Source: Smittia aterrima (Eukaryota > Arthropoda > Insecta > Diptera > Chironomidae). Taken from it: a stretch of 64,000 bases of DNA. The notes beneath the pieces were generated by a model. The model did not search any database. It was not told the DNA's origin and saw nothing but the letters and a program-made list of their open reading frames with translations. Position numbers and translations under genes: made by a program. Position 1 is the stretch's first letter. Each line of letters starts with the position of its first letter. The DNA is taken from assembly GCA_033063855.1 (NCBI GenBank), contig CP093830.1, positions 16,182,854 to 16,246,853 on the forward strand, read 5' to 3'. Shown here piece after piece: positions 47,760 through 58,968 of the stretch.

Positions 47760-50700
47760 ATCCCAGGTTGAACTCTTTTTAAATCATTATGTTGCTACAT
47801 TTTAAAATTATTTGCTTCTTTTTAATGATTTGTTTTCGATAATATAAAAAGAAAATGTAGAATTTTTCCGGTGTGGGTGGAAGTTGAGAGAGAGAAAGAA
47901 AAATTTAAATTGAAATATTTTTGAAATACCCGAGATGACGCGATCCCTTGAAACTCCGAAACAGAGAGAGCATAAAATAAACGAGAGAACGATTTTCCAA
48001 CACTCAATTTTCTTCTTTTTCTTTGCGTTCCTAAACGTTAAAGTGCCGAGGAAAATAATAAATCCTTCGTAGTCTTATTTGCTTAATTCAATGTGAGCAG
48101 TTAAAAGGAAAAGGGAAGAAAGCTTTTTGAATTTACTCAACTAATCTTGGTGAAATATACTTGGTCGTCGATTTAATTACGCAGCGAATTAAATGCATAA
48201 CTAAACAACTTTTCCTAAACTCGAATTGAGATCTTGAATATTTTCAATTTATTTCTTTGTCTATAATCGTCTTTGTTATGATCGTTCCGTTGAACATTCT
48301 TTGCGTTCCTCGCGATTCCTATTTGAAACTTGGATGGAAATATTTTCTGATTATAATCGCATTTGTGCTTTTTTCTTACTCGGATATTTCCGCTTCACAT
48401 TTATTTTTCTTCTACGTCACTCTCGATAAAAATTCAATTGATAGCTCATCTTGTTACGATAGCAATCTGTGTAGTCCTTGTCGTGAGATGCTTTCAACTC
48501 AAGCAAACAATCCACTCTCCATCTGTCTCTCTCTCTCTCTTCTTCCACCCCCGCTTGATCTACTTCGTTTCCGTTTGTTCAATGTCGAAGCAGCTTCTAA
48601 TTTAAATTGAAGGAAAAACAGAAGGGAAGGAAGTTAATTAGTTTGATAAGTGAAAACCACTATGGAATTATCTAGAAATCTTCTTCTTCTTTTTTATTTA
48701 ATTGTAAAATTAACAAAGTCGTTTGGTCTCAATTGCCAATGAAAGAAAAGTCATTTTTTGTAAGTGAAAATTATGTTTAATTATTGTTTAGCGACGGACA
48801 CGCGAGTGAACGTCGAAGGAAAAATAAATCCTTGTGGTACAATCGCGCGGGTGAAACAAATGTGATTTTAATTTTAATTCCACAAACTCTTCGTTTGTGG
48901 TAAAAAATGATTCTCTTCGAAGAAAAAAATCGCTTAATCGTGTACGCACAACGTGATAGTATATTAATTTTTATGATGAAAAGAATGGCTTTTAATTCGG
49001 GTGAATTTATTGTAAACAGTTTTATTGATTGCAGATGAATATTTAATGGAATAAAAATAAAAGCAAAAAAGAAAAACTTCTTCTTTTGACTCGCGAGAAT
49101 ATTTTTCTTTTTTTCAGAGAACGGTGTAATGAAGGAATCAATTGGATTGTTAATACTTTGCAATTCATTTATTCTTTTGTACATAAATGGAAGCTTTCTG
49201 GGATGTTTGATGAACACGTCACCGTAGTTGAGAAGGCGTTCGTTACCAAAACATTGACGAGTCGTGAGATTTGTTTGTTTTCGAATTTTTTGCCATAAAT
49301 CATTTTTAAGTCGGTGACGCGAGCTTTACTAATCCCCCTTCAAATTCTTTCTCGTTCTCCTCTCCTGTTCAAATTTCAAATGAAATTTCGGTTTTGAGAT
49401 TGACAATGTAAAGCAACGTAGCGTGTGAGTGATTCCTTCAAAGCTAAACTCGATAATGAAACTTCAAAGGGATCTCTCGCACGGAGGAGACTTTCAACTC
49501 GAATGTCAATAAACCCGAGTGGTTTATAACAAGACCATGCTTGCTATCCTATCGGATTTATGCTCAACGTGTGCTTTTAACACATCCCATTAATCAATTA
49601 TTCCGAGTTGCTGCATTAAATATACCGTTAGGCCGAAAATTTTCCTATTTTCGTTTCTTCATTGCCTCAATTTCGTTTACCTGTTAATTTATACCCTCAC
49701 AAAATCGTGGCAGAACTTCCATTAAACCTTATAATCCGATAATTTCCCAAATCTGGATTGAAGCTTGCTTGCTTTCTTTTTTTTTGTGCTTCAATTTGTC
49801 TAAGCGAGATAAGAGCTGAGAATTTGTAGGTGGCGATTTGAAACTCACATCGACTCTCGAGTTTGGCGTTTAATTACTTCAATTTGTTTGGTTTGGCAAA
49901 ATTGTTCTTTATCGCTTCTAATTAAAAGTTTTAATTGTTCTTTTCCCTTGTGACGTTTGCAAATCACAATTAAAACAGAGGCCGTGAACGTGACTATGTA
50001 GAGGAAGAAAATACTTTCAATCGTTATGTCAAATTAAAATATTCTCGGAAAGGGAATTTAAGAAGTCTATTGATTTTATCTAATTGATTTAATAGACATT
50101 TTTGGTAAGGAAAACATTTTTTGCAGTTCGAAAGTAATTTGGAGAACTTTTCTTAATTTTATTCCAAACGTTCGTAAATTAAGAAGAGCTTATTAGAAAA
50201 TATCAACCAAAACAGCCGAAGTCTGCAATTAGATCCTATCAAATAATTTAAATTATTAAAAGTCGTAAATTACAAGCTATTTAGGAATGTTCTTCTATTA
50301 TTATTGATATAAATGTTCTCAAAACAATTATTGAATGAATATTAAGAAAACTTTCCTAAAGAAGATAAATAAAATAAGAATCTAGCTCTCTGTTGTCATC
50401 TTGCCTAACCATTAAAAATATCGTAAACATGACAAGCCTCTGGAAGCTTTGAGTTTTCGAAAGATTGTGCAATGTGGACAAATTACGTCGACGAGTATTA
50501 AAATCAAATCTTCTTCATACAAACTCATAAGATTTCGTAACATTATTTTTTAGAGACACCCTTTGACGTGATTTGCGTGACATCACCCTTTCGTCATCAT
50601 GACTATTCGTCATCTTCGATTTAATTTTTCGTTCTAAAAAAGCATCACTCACATCGCAAAATATTTTCCTTTCATCAAACAAGAAAAGCTTTGTGTTTCC

Positions 50701-51110
50701 CTTTTACTATTGTCTCCCTTTCAAATCTGCTTGAAAATATTTCTAACAAAGGAAAACATCAGCAAATATTTAACGGGCAATTTCAAATATTTTCGGATAT
50801 AATTAATAGTTTTGATAATTGATAGGCTACTCGTTTAACTGATCGTAAAACTGTCGATATAAATAATATACAGAATATTATACAGTTATTAATTAATTAT
50901 TTTTAAATAAACGTTTATTTAATTCGAATTTTAATTCAAAGCTTTCGAACTCAAATGCAAAGCTTGAAAACTACGAAAGTTTCACGGATGTTTTGAAAAT
51001 AATTTTTAGTTTGATTTTTCTCTTCAACAATGAGAGTTCTTTCTCGTGAAATTGTGTAATAATTATAAGAAACCATTAAATTCGAACCGGAATAACTCAT
51101 TTCAACCAGA
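47760..51110. other. HEXIM 3' UTR and intergenic region before GPAT4
   Basis: AATAAA signals at 47977-47982 and 48057-48062 are candidates for the HEXIM 3' end. The rest is AT-rich with no supported gene; open frames at 48257-48610 and 48777-49217 (minus) are featureless. A non-coding first exon of GPAT4 may lie here but could not be placed. Confidence 0.5.
48526..48543. repeat. (TC)n microsatellite
   Basis: A pure TC dinucleotide run of about nine units within a pyrimidine-rich stretch. A simple-sequence repeat, probably polymorphic. Confidence 0.8.
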
Positions 51111-54100
51111 ATGTTGCTCGAAATCGCAGGAGGGATGTTGATTTTTCCCTTCATCACGCTTTTACTTGTGATTCTACTTTTGGCTTCATTTGGCAAGTCC
51201 TTTGGAATTCGAAAGGCTTACGTCGATCTACTTCTTCGTCTTTTTGAGGTAAGAGGAAACAGCTGAGCCAGAACTTCTTTTGTCTATAAAATTGCGTCAT
51301 AAGTTAATTTGTAAAAATAGACGAAAATGCGTCGTCATAATATTTTTCAAGATCACAGACCTACGTCTAAATTCAACACGTTTCTGATATTTAAACCCTT
51401 GTTATCATTAAAGTTTTAAGATCATCACCCAAAGAGTCATTCTCCACGCATCAGAACAGAGCGTGGTCTAAAGATTGAAAGCTTCCAGTCGATTTCTAAG
51501 CTTAGGATTTAGAAATTTCCTCTGGTCGATTGCTTATCAGTCAAATCGATTTAACCTTTCAGTGTTGAACCATTCGTGGAACGAAAATAATCGAAAGCGA
51601 CTTAAATTGTTGCGATTCTGTGGCGAGATAGACATGCGAATGAAGCCTTGACCTCCCAACACACTAATAGAAACGTGTGTTGATGGACATGGTCGTCTCA
51701 TGATGATTGCTCTACGAATTTGTCATAAGTGGAACTCGAATTATGCAATGTCGCTGCAAGAGCAAATATCTAATCGATGCGACTGACAATTCAAAAAAAA
51801 AACTAGTAGATTACAAAATCTGTTTTCTTCATTTGACGTGGTCTTATCACCTCCACCAATTATCAGTCCGTGGCTATCGACAGAGAGATTTGTTCTTATC
51901 TCAACTTTTTTTTAATTTCAGTACGGACGCGTGAACATTGAAACGGCCAACAAAAAACGTGGAATCATTGACCACGCTGATGAAGATCAAGAGCAAGAAC
52001 ACGAGCAAGGGCCAGAAACAGTTGAAAAAGTTGAAACAACGCTACCAAAGAAGAATGGATTAACGAAAAAACTTAGCGTTAATGGACTGGCTCCAGTTAT
52101 CAGCAAAGAATCGTTGCTGCTCGTGCCGGAAGGCGGAGATACTAATGGCGATCATAAAGAACCCAACGAAGCTGTCATCAACAATAACACCGAAAATAAT
52201 ATCGACGGACAGGTAATAACAAGCGAGTCATGTTAATCAAATTATTATCTCAATTGCTGATAAGACACCAATTGTTAATGAAATTCTACAATCAATTGAA
52301 TTTCTTTTATTTTTTAGGAAAATGGCGATAAAGTCGATAAGCAGCTTGACTTTAAAATAGAGGACTGCCTCGAATATCTTAAGTCAGGAATGGAGGCGAT
52401 TATCGAGGATGATGTTACATCTCGTTTTGAAGCTGAAGAGTTGAAGAATTGGAATCTTCTTACAAGAACAAACAGAAAATACGAATTCATCTCATGGAAG
52501 CTGACTGTCATTTGGGTGATTGGATTCTTGATCCGATATTTGTTGCTCATGCCACTTCGTGTCATTATTTGCTTTATTGGGGTGAGTTTCATTGAATTTA
52601 TTTTTTGGGGATTTTTTTTCAAGAGATGACTGCGAAAGGTATTGTGGTTTATTTTCGCGTTTGGAATCGTCAGTTGCGTTCCAAGCGACAAAGTTCGTCG
52701 ATGGATGAACGACAAAGTGTCTTTGATCGGTTTCCGCATCATCGCTCGTTCGATTTCTGCTGTCATCACCATCCACAACGAAGAATACAAGCCGAAAAAC
52801 TGTGGCTTCTGCGTAGCTAATCATACTACACCAATCGATGTGTCTATTTTGGCTTCCAATTGCACATTTTCTCTGGTGAGCAAAGGAGAAGTTTCTTCGG
52901 GTTTCGCACGTTGTCTCTCAGTGTTATAAGTCGTCTTAAGGGGATCTGCAGAATCTCATGTGGGAATAATCATTGAATGTTCTCCATTCCTTTTGTTTCC
53001 TTCTTCATCACACATCACGATTTAGGTTTACTGGCTTACATTCTGTACAGCAGTAGTCGGTTGCTTACCAAATTGCGACATGAAAAGAAAGCTAATTAAA
53101 GCTACGCTCCTTCATTGTTTCGACTTTTTGTCGAACGCAATCTCAGCTGTTGTGTACTATCACAATCCTGAGAATCGACCAGTAAAAGGGATTTGCGTAG
53201 CAAATCATACTTCGCCCATCGATGCACTCGTGCTGATGTGCGACAACAATTATTCGCTGGTAAGTTTGAAGCGATTTAAACTCTAACTTTATGATTTTAT
53301 TTAATTTTGCTTTTTATTCTTTTGCTTCTTCTCAATCATTTCAAATCCATTTATAAACATCATTTGCATTACTCAGTTTTTCTGTTGCAACAATTATGAT
53401 TTATGTTTTGTTATGTCTATGATTTGTGATGTCTGATTTGTGATGTTAGTCTGATAAATTGTCATTGCGTGAGCTAATATTTTCATGAATTTTAGATTGG
53501 ACAACGTCATGGCGGTTTTCTCGGAGTTCTGCAAAGAGCTCTCGCACGAGCATCGCCTCACATTTGGTTTGAAAGAGCAGAGGCGAAGGATCGATCGGCT
53601 GTTGCATCAAGGTAAATAAATTGAAGTCTGAAATTCAAATTTGTCAACTCAAAATTAATTCATTTTTTTATAACAGACTGAAGCAACATGTTTCAGATCC
53701 GAAAAATCCACCGATTCTTATTTTCCCCGAAGGTACATGTATCAACAACACATCCGTCATGCAATTCAAAAAGGGTAGCTTTGAAGTTGGCGGAGTTATT
53801 TATCCCGTAGCAATCAAGTAATTTTTATTACATTTACATCAATCAAATATTTGTTTACGACGATATACGTTTTAGATATGACGCACGATTCGGCGATGCC
53901 TTCTGGAACAGCTCTCGTTACTCGATGATGCAATATCTTTACATGATGATGACATCTTGGGCTATTGTATGTGACGTTTGGTATCTTCCTCCAATGTATC
54001 GCGGAGAAAACGAGTCAGCCATCGATTTCGCAAATCGCGTGAAGAGCGTGATTGCAAAACAAGGTGGCCTTGTTGACTTGGTTTGGGATGGTCAGCTAAA

Positions 54101-54173
54101 GCGCATGAAACCAAAGAAAGAGTGGAAAGAAAAACAACAAGAGGAGTTTACGAAAAGACTCAAAGGCGATTAA
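51111..54173 (+). CDS. GPAT4/AGPAT6-type glycerol-3-phosphate acyltransferase
   Basis: ER and lipid-droplet enzyme that acylates glycerol-3-phosphate in triacylglycerol synthesis. Constant exons are 51111-51248, 51922-52212, 52318-52581, 53496-53611, 53677-53817 and 53876-54173. Between the third and fourth lie two alternative exons, A (52639-52875) and B (53026-53259). Either one gives a complete frame of 494 or 493 residues. Features: N-terminal membrane helix (residues about 8-26), an acidic low-complexity insert in exon 2, the LNFKIEDCLEYLKSG-type conserved block at QLDFKIEDCLEYL, a hydrophobic hairpin (WVIGFLIRYLLLMPLRVIICFIG plus the start of A or B, written here in part), acyltransferase motif I (NHTTPID or NHTSPID), motif III FPEGTCINN, and motif IV YPVAIKYD. 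The end is DLVWDGQLKRMKPK. AATAAA at 55057-55062. Confidence 0.96.
52639..52875 (+). other. GPAT4 alternative exon A (79 codons)
   Basis: Begins in phase 0 after a weak acceptor (poly-T tract, then about 17 purine-rich bases before AG at 52637-52638) and ends at a GTGAGC donor. It encodes VLWFIFAFGIVSCVPSD at the start, AVITIHNEE in the middle and CVANHTTPIDVSIL near the end, so it supplies the HX4D motif. The next constant exon begins IGQRHGG. The intron before it is only 57 bp. Its open frame runs on past the donor to a stop at 52927-52929. Confidence 0.85.
53026..53259 (+). other. GPAT4 alternative exon B (78 codons)
   Basis: Begins in phase 0 after a good acceptor (GATTTAG preceded by a pyrimidine-rich tract) and ends at a GTAAGT donor. 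It encodes VYWLTFCTAVVGCLPN at the start, AVVYYHNPENRP in the middle and CVANHTSPIDALVL near the end. About 30 of 78 positions are identical to exon A by eye, including the HX4D block. It resembles the vertebrate GPAT3/4 sequence (VVGYLPN, YHxxENRP) more closely than A does. It is 150 bp downstream of A. Confidence 0.9.
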
Positions 54174-55179
54174 GTCAGACTGCAGCTACATATGAGCGAT
54201 AGGAAGTTAAGGCAATGTTGAATACAGTAATCAAAGAGACAGAAACAATGGGTGATCCACCAAAAAATATTAAGAAAATATGATGAACGGCTCCATTTTC
54301 GACTCGCTAAAAGGAAAAATTCATTCCAACGTTTTTTTTTTAAAGTGTTCCTGTAAATATATCGAACCATTGCTACAACGTGCGATTAATTACCTCCAAG
54401 TCCTTTTATGCTGTTGCATTAATTGGTCGCCGGGACAAAATTTTCTTCTCCCAACTATGATCTAAAAGACTGATCGATAAACAAAATCTTTTTTTCACAA
54501 TTCCGTTAGAGCGTGTTTAATGAAAATGGAGCCGGCGAGTGACTTTCCTTTCGTTCGCTACTTAAACTGATTTTTTTAATTAATTTTCCTCAACTTGAAA
54601 CCGTTTGACAATGAAATCTTCTAAGATTAACTGCATTTGTAATGCTTAGAAGGCGAAAGGCTAAAACTTTTTGGTTGTTGCACTTCTCTTTTGATTTCTT
54701 TCCATGTAGCACAATTTCCTTTGAATGATCCGAGTGAGCGTACCGCAAATTAAGTTTAGGATTTTGTTGATTAATTATAGATCGCAATCACAGTTTGTTT
54801 CCTCGTTTTCTTCTTAAGCCATCATCATTAAGTTATTAATTTAATTTAATTTATTGAACGTTGGGAGATTATTGTTAACTTAATTCAGTGAATGAACGTA
54901 AATTGAATGAAATTAAAACACTAAGGAAAAACTTCCTCGATGATTGAGATGGTGATACAAACGATTAAAGAATTTATATTTTTTGTAATATTAAATTCAT
55001 TTAGGCATTTAAGGAAGAAAAGTGTGAAAATCAACAAAATGAGGCGAAAATTGTACAATAAAAAATTTAATTGTCGAGGGAAACTGTTTTTTATTTGAAA
55101 AAAAAAAACTTTGAACCTCTTTTCAGAAACATTCCCCTCGGCTTTGTTTACTTTTTGGGAATTTTAATTTCTCTCAAAA
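54174..55179. other. GPAT4 3' UTR and THAP-ZAD promoter
   Basis: About 880 bp of AT-rich sequence to the AATAAA at 55057-55062, then roughly 100 bp before the THAP-ZAD start codon. The minus-strand frames here are featureless. Confidence 0.6.
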
Positions 55180-55994
55180 ATGGTGAAACGTTGTTCCGCA
55201 AAAAACTGTTACAATTCACAGTTGACACACAAGATTGCATACTTTGGATTTCCTAAAAACGATGAAGTGTAAGTACTAGATAAAATATTTTCTTTTTATA
55301 ATAATAAATTAATTTTATTTGTAGAGCACGGAAATGGGCGAATCTGGCTGGTCGAGAAGATCTCGTGGAAAAAAGACTTGAAAACCTAACGAAATACTAT
55401 CTGTGTAGTGATCATTTCACTTCAAAAGATTTTATAGATCCAAATGTGGAAGACAAATCGTTTCTAAGATTAAACAAACTTTATGCCATACCGCTTCCAT
55501 CAGTTTTTGAAGATAATCTCATGAAAAACGTAAAATCCGTTTGTCAGAATCCTCAAAAGTTTGTTAATTACACGAAGAATACAACAAATGAAAAATCACC
55601 AAAGCAACGACAGATTCCTTTGCCACGACCTATGAAACCACCATCTCAAGAAGAAAAAGTTGACAACGAAGACGAAATGTGCGTCGAGTATATCGACGAA
55701 AGCTTAGAACTCCAAAACATAGAGTCTCAAAATATGACAGAGGCTACAGCTGATCTTCTATTATGTCGACTTTGTGCCTATGACTTTGCTGATTCCGGAG
55801 AACTATTCGAAATCTTCAACGATCAAGGTCAATTCTATGAAGATACTGAATGTTTAAGATTGATGCCACAAGGTTTAATAACTAAAAACGATGGAGGACC
55901 TCAATTGGTTTGTCAAACTTGTCTCGAGAAGCTTCAATCCTGTGCGAATATCATTCATGGATTTGTAATGAATCAAAATCTGTTTGCGACGTAA
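55180..55994 (+). CDS. THAP-ZAD protein without C2H2 fingers
   Basis: Two exons (55180-55268, 55325-55994) give 252 residues. The N-terminus is a THAP zinc-dependent DNA-binding domain: MVKRCSAKNCYN, FGFPKNDE, the invariant Trp in ARKWANLAGR, CSDHF, and an AVPTIF-box-like AIPLPSVF. After a Pro/Lys and acidic linker comes a ZAD (zinc-finger-associated) dimerisation domain with LLCRLCAYD and VCQTCLEKLQ. ZAD proteins of insects usually carry C2H2 fingers after the ZAD. Here the frame stops six residues after the last helix of the domain, and the next gene (PIG-A, convergent) begins 20 bp later, so no room remains for fingers. Probably a nuclear DNA-binding factor; targets unknown. Confidence 0.9.
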
Positions 55995-56014
55995 TAATAA
56001 AACATTTAGATTTA

Positions 56015-57392
56015 TTAAAGTTTCTTTTTGGCATCAAATTTACGACAAATTTCGATTTGCTTCGTTGGTTGGAACCATTCCATGAATTTGAGTATCAGAT
56101 GACAAAGAGTTACGACGAGAAGATAAAGATAAACTCCACTTCTTGAAACAATGTTCACCATCACATCTTTAAATGTCTTTGCTGGCTCATCAAAAACTTT
56201 CTTGTAAATCTTTTCAGTTCTGAGAGCAACGTCGGTCCAGTTATAAAGTTTAGCGACAATCTCATTTGTCTTGAACGGACATGTAATCTCATCTTTGGTA
56301 GAGATACCTTTTCTGAATCTCATAATTCTTTCGATTGTCTGTTCCAATGCGACGATAAGTGAAGGCACGTCTGGTTGTGCTAGAATAACATTCAATGACT
56401 CAGGTAAAACTTCTGGCACACCTCCGACTTTAGTTGAAACAATATGAAGTCCAACCGAGCAGGCTTCAACGATCGCCATGCAGTAAGCTTCAGTCAATGA
56501 TGTATTAAGAAAAATATGACCAGAAGACAAAACATCGCGAACGTCTGAATGCTCCAAAGCTCCGTGCATTAAAATTCGATCCTGCATATTATTCTTCTCT
56601 CGAATCTCCTCCAACAGTTCTCGCTTTGGTCCATCGCCGGCGATAATGAAATTCACGTTGCTTCTATTTTTGAAATAAGGAATGATTCCAGCAAGGAAGT
56701 CGATTCCTTTTCTATAAACCAGACGAGATACGATGACAATCGTGATGATGTCAGTGTCTCCATTGGCTCTGTTGATAGGATTTGGTGTGAATTGAGCAGC
56801 ACTTACTGCATTTGGAATGACAGACACGTTCGACGCTTTGACGCAAGCTCTTAGCACTGTGTTTTCCTTCCCAGTGTGCGAGACACAGATGCAATGGTTG
56901 GTAAAGGCCAAACTGATTTGAAGGAACTTGTTTGTGACGACAGCTGAGAGATCCGCGAATCCAAAGAGACTGTGGTCGGTAAAAATTGCTCGTATTCCCA
57001 TTAGTACGCCAATTTGCATTGCTTCATGAGCGAGAGCTGAGAATGCTGAATGTCCGTGAATTATTTGAATCTCCTCTCGAATAAAAATATTTCTTAGAAT
57101 TGGAATATTGCAGATCATCGTCGGAAGAATACATTGATTGTAAAATACTTTAATTGGAAGGTAATAGACCTTCAATCCATTTGTCATGTATCGGATTCCT
57201 TTACGATCGCCATACGAATGAGTCAATATAATAACTTTATGTCCTCGAGCGATCAAACATTGCGACAAGTTGTAAATGTGCTCCTCGACTCCGCCGTGAT
57301 TCGGGAAAAAGAAGTCTGACGCGATACTAAAAGAAGAAGAATTTGTGATTTAACTGAAATATTTAATTTGACTGCAATTACCAGATATTCAT
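56015..57392 (-). CDS. PIG-A: PIG-A, GPI GlcNAc-transferase catalytic subunit
   Basis: Transfers GlcNAc from UDP-GlcNAc to phosphatidylinositol on the cytoplasmic face of the ER, the first step of GPI-anchor synthesis. Exon 1 is only 11 nt (57392-57382: M N I and two bases), and exon 2 is 57326-56015, giving 440 residues. The join restores the conserved N-terminus MNICIASDFFFPNHGGVEEH. Family motifs follow: HIYNLSQCLIARGHKVIILT, IIHGHSAFSALAHEA, FTDHSLFGFAD, VIPNAVSAAQFTP, IVIVSRLVYRKGIDFL, and the GT4 retaining-transferase signature at LNTSLTEAYCMAIVEACSVG. A C-terminal hydrophobic segment (YLYLLVVTLCHLILKF) is the ER anchor. It converges with the THAP-ZAD gene (20 bp between stops) and is head-to-head with esc. 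Confidence 0.96.
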
Positions 57393-57514
57393 AATTTTGA
57401 TAAAAATTATTTGGATTGCTGATGTCAATTGATGAAGTCGTAGGCCCCTCGATAAATTTATTTCCCACAATTTCCCGCGAATTTGTGCAAAAATAATTCT
57501 GACGCTAGAAAAGT
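57393..57514. promoter_or_regulatory. 122-bp bidirectional intergenic region (PIG-A / esc)
   Basis: Start codons of PIG-A (minus) and esc (plus) lie 122 bp apart, so 5' UTRs and core promoters overlap or share this stretch. No TATA box is evident. Shared regulation is inference from spacing. Confidence 0.5.
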
Positions 57515-58968
57515 ATGTCTAAAGAAATCAAAGCAAATTCTAGTGATGTAGAATCTGACAACGTGAGTGATGATAACATTCAGCCACTGAAATAAAGTTA
57601 AAAGCTTCCATACTTTTAATAGGAATCAAGAATATCAACAAATGCTTCAGAAACATCAACAAACCGTTCGAAAGGCGGCTCGAGACGAAAATCTAAAGGA
57701 AAGAACGGAAACATAAACAAGCCAGTGAAAAGTCTTTATTGCTTCAACTGCTACGTCGTTGAGGAACATGCCAAACAAATCTTTGCAGTACAATTCAATC
57801 ATTTTATTAAAGATCGTTCTATTTTTGCGACAGCTTCTGGTTATCGGTACGTTTCATTGCATTTGGAATGAGTAAATTTAAATTACAGAACAGTGGCTGT
57901 GAACAAAAAAAAATCAATTTTTAGCTTGTCAATCTATGAATGCGTTGAAGAAGAAAAAGATCAAAACGAGGACAATGATTTCTGTGGAATCAAATTACTG
58001 CGAGCGTATGACGATCCAGACCGCGATGAAGTCTTTTATACTCTAGCTTGGAGCTATGAGTCTAACGGAGCCCCAATAATTGCAACAGGAGGAGTGAGAT
58101 CAGTTGTCAGGATCATTTATTGTAACGGACCAACTTTACGTGAGAAAAAGTTCATCGGACACAGTAAGTCAATAAAATTTAATCTTTGAAAACTGATTAA
58201 GTTTATTTTTTTGCTGCAGCAAATGCGATTAACGAAATGAAATTTCACCCGACTCAGCCTCATTTATTGTTGAGTGCAAGCAAAGATCATTCGATTAGAT
58301 TGTGGAACATCAAAAGTGATATTTGCGTTGCTATCTTTGGGGGTGTGAGTGGGCACAGGGACGAAGTTCTTGCCATTGACTTTGATTCGCTTGGAAAGCA
58401 CATCGTCAGCGGAGGAATGGATCACAATTTAAAAATCTGGAAGATTGACACAGAAGAAGTTGAAACAGCGATCGAATCAAGCTCTACGTACTATGATGTT
58501 AAACGTGTTCGATCATTTCCAACTCTACACATTCACTTTGCGGACTTCACAACGAGAAGTATTCACAGAAATTACGTCGATTCTGTTAAATGGTTTGGCG
58601 ATACGTTCCTTTCCAAATCCTGTGAGAATTCAGTTATCTGGTGGAAACCAGGGAATCTCAATGAAAATGGGCTTAATCTTAACAGCACAAACTCAACTCC
58701 CATTCACACATTTGATGTCGAAGATTGTGAACTTTGGTTTGTTCGGATGGAGCTTGATTCAAGTCAGCGATATTTAGCAGTAGGAAATCAAGTCGGGAAA
58801 ATATTTGTGTTTGACATGGATTCAGAATCACCAAACATAAAGCCGAGCATCATGTCACACTTCAAAGCAACGAAGCCTGTTCGACAAATAGCATTCTCAA
58901 GGAACGCTGATATTTTGATTGCTTCATGCGATGACGGTAAAATCTGGCGATGGGACAAACGGGAATGA
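57515..58968 (+). CDS. esc: Extra sex combs / EED, Polycomb PRC2 WD40 subunit
   Basis: Core subunit of PRC2; it binds H3K27me3 and stimulates the E(z) methyltransferase in Polycomb silencing. Four exons (57515-57562, 57623-57846, 57889-58163, 58220-58968) give 431 residues. A Ser/Lys-rich N-terminal tail (about residues 1-60) is followed by seven WD-type repeats. Diagnostic blocks: FNHFIKDRSIFATASGYR, AYDDPDRDEVFYTLAWSY, FIGHTNAINEMKFHP, LLLSASKDHSIRLWNI, VSGHRDEVLAIDF, IVSGGMDHNLKIWKI, YVDSVKWFGDTFLSKSCEN and a final SCDDGKIWRWD. The aromatic-cage region is embedded in these repeats. Whether this is the only esc/escl gene in the genome cannot be judged. AATAAA near 58993. Confidence 0.95.

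Noticed and set aside
48777..49217. 146-codon minus-strand frame after HEXIM
   Set aside because: Composition is Lys/Phe/Ile-rich, as expected from AT-rich DNA; no domain, signal or splice context.
52314..52824. Minus-strand frames of 110-158 codons across GPAT4 exon 3
   Set aside because: They lie antisense to clearly conserved GPAT4 coding sequence and have no domain of their own.
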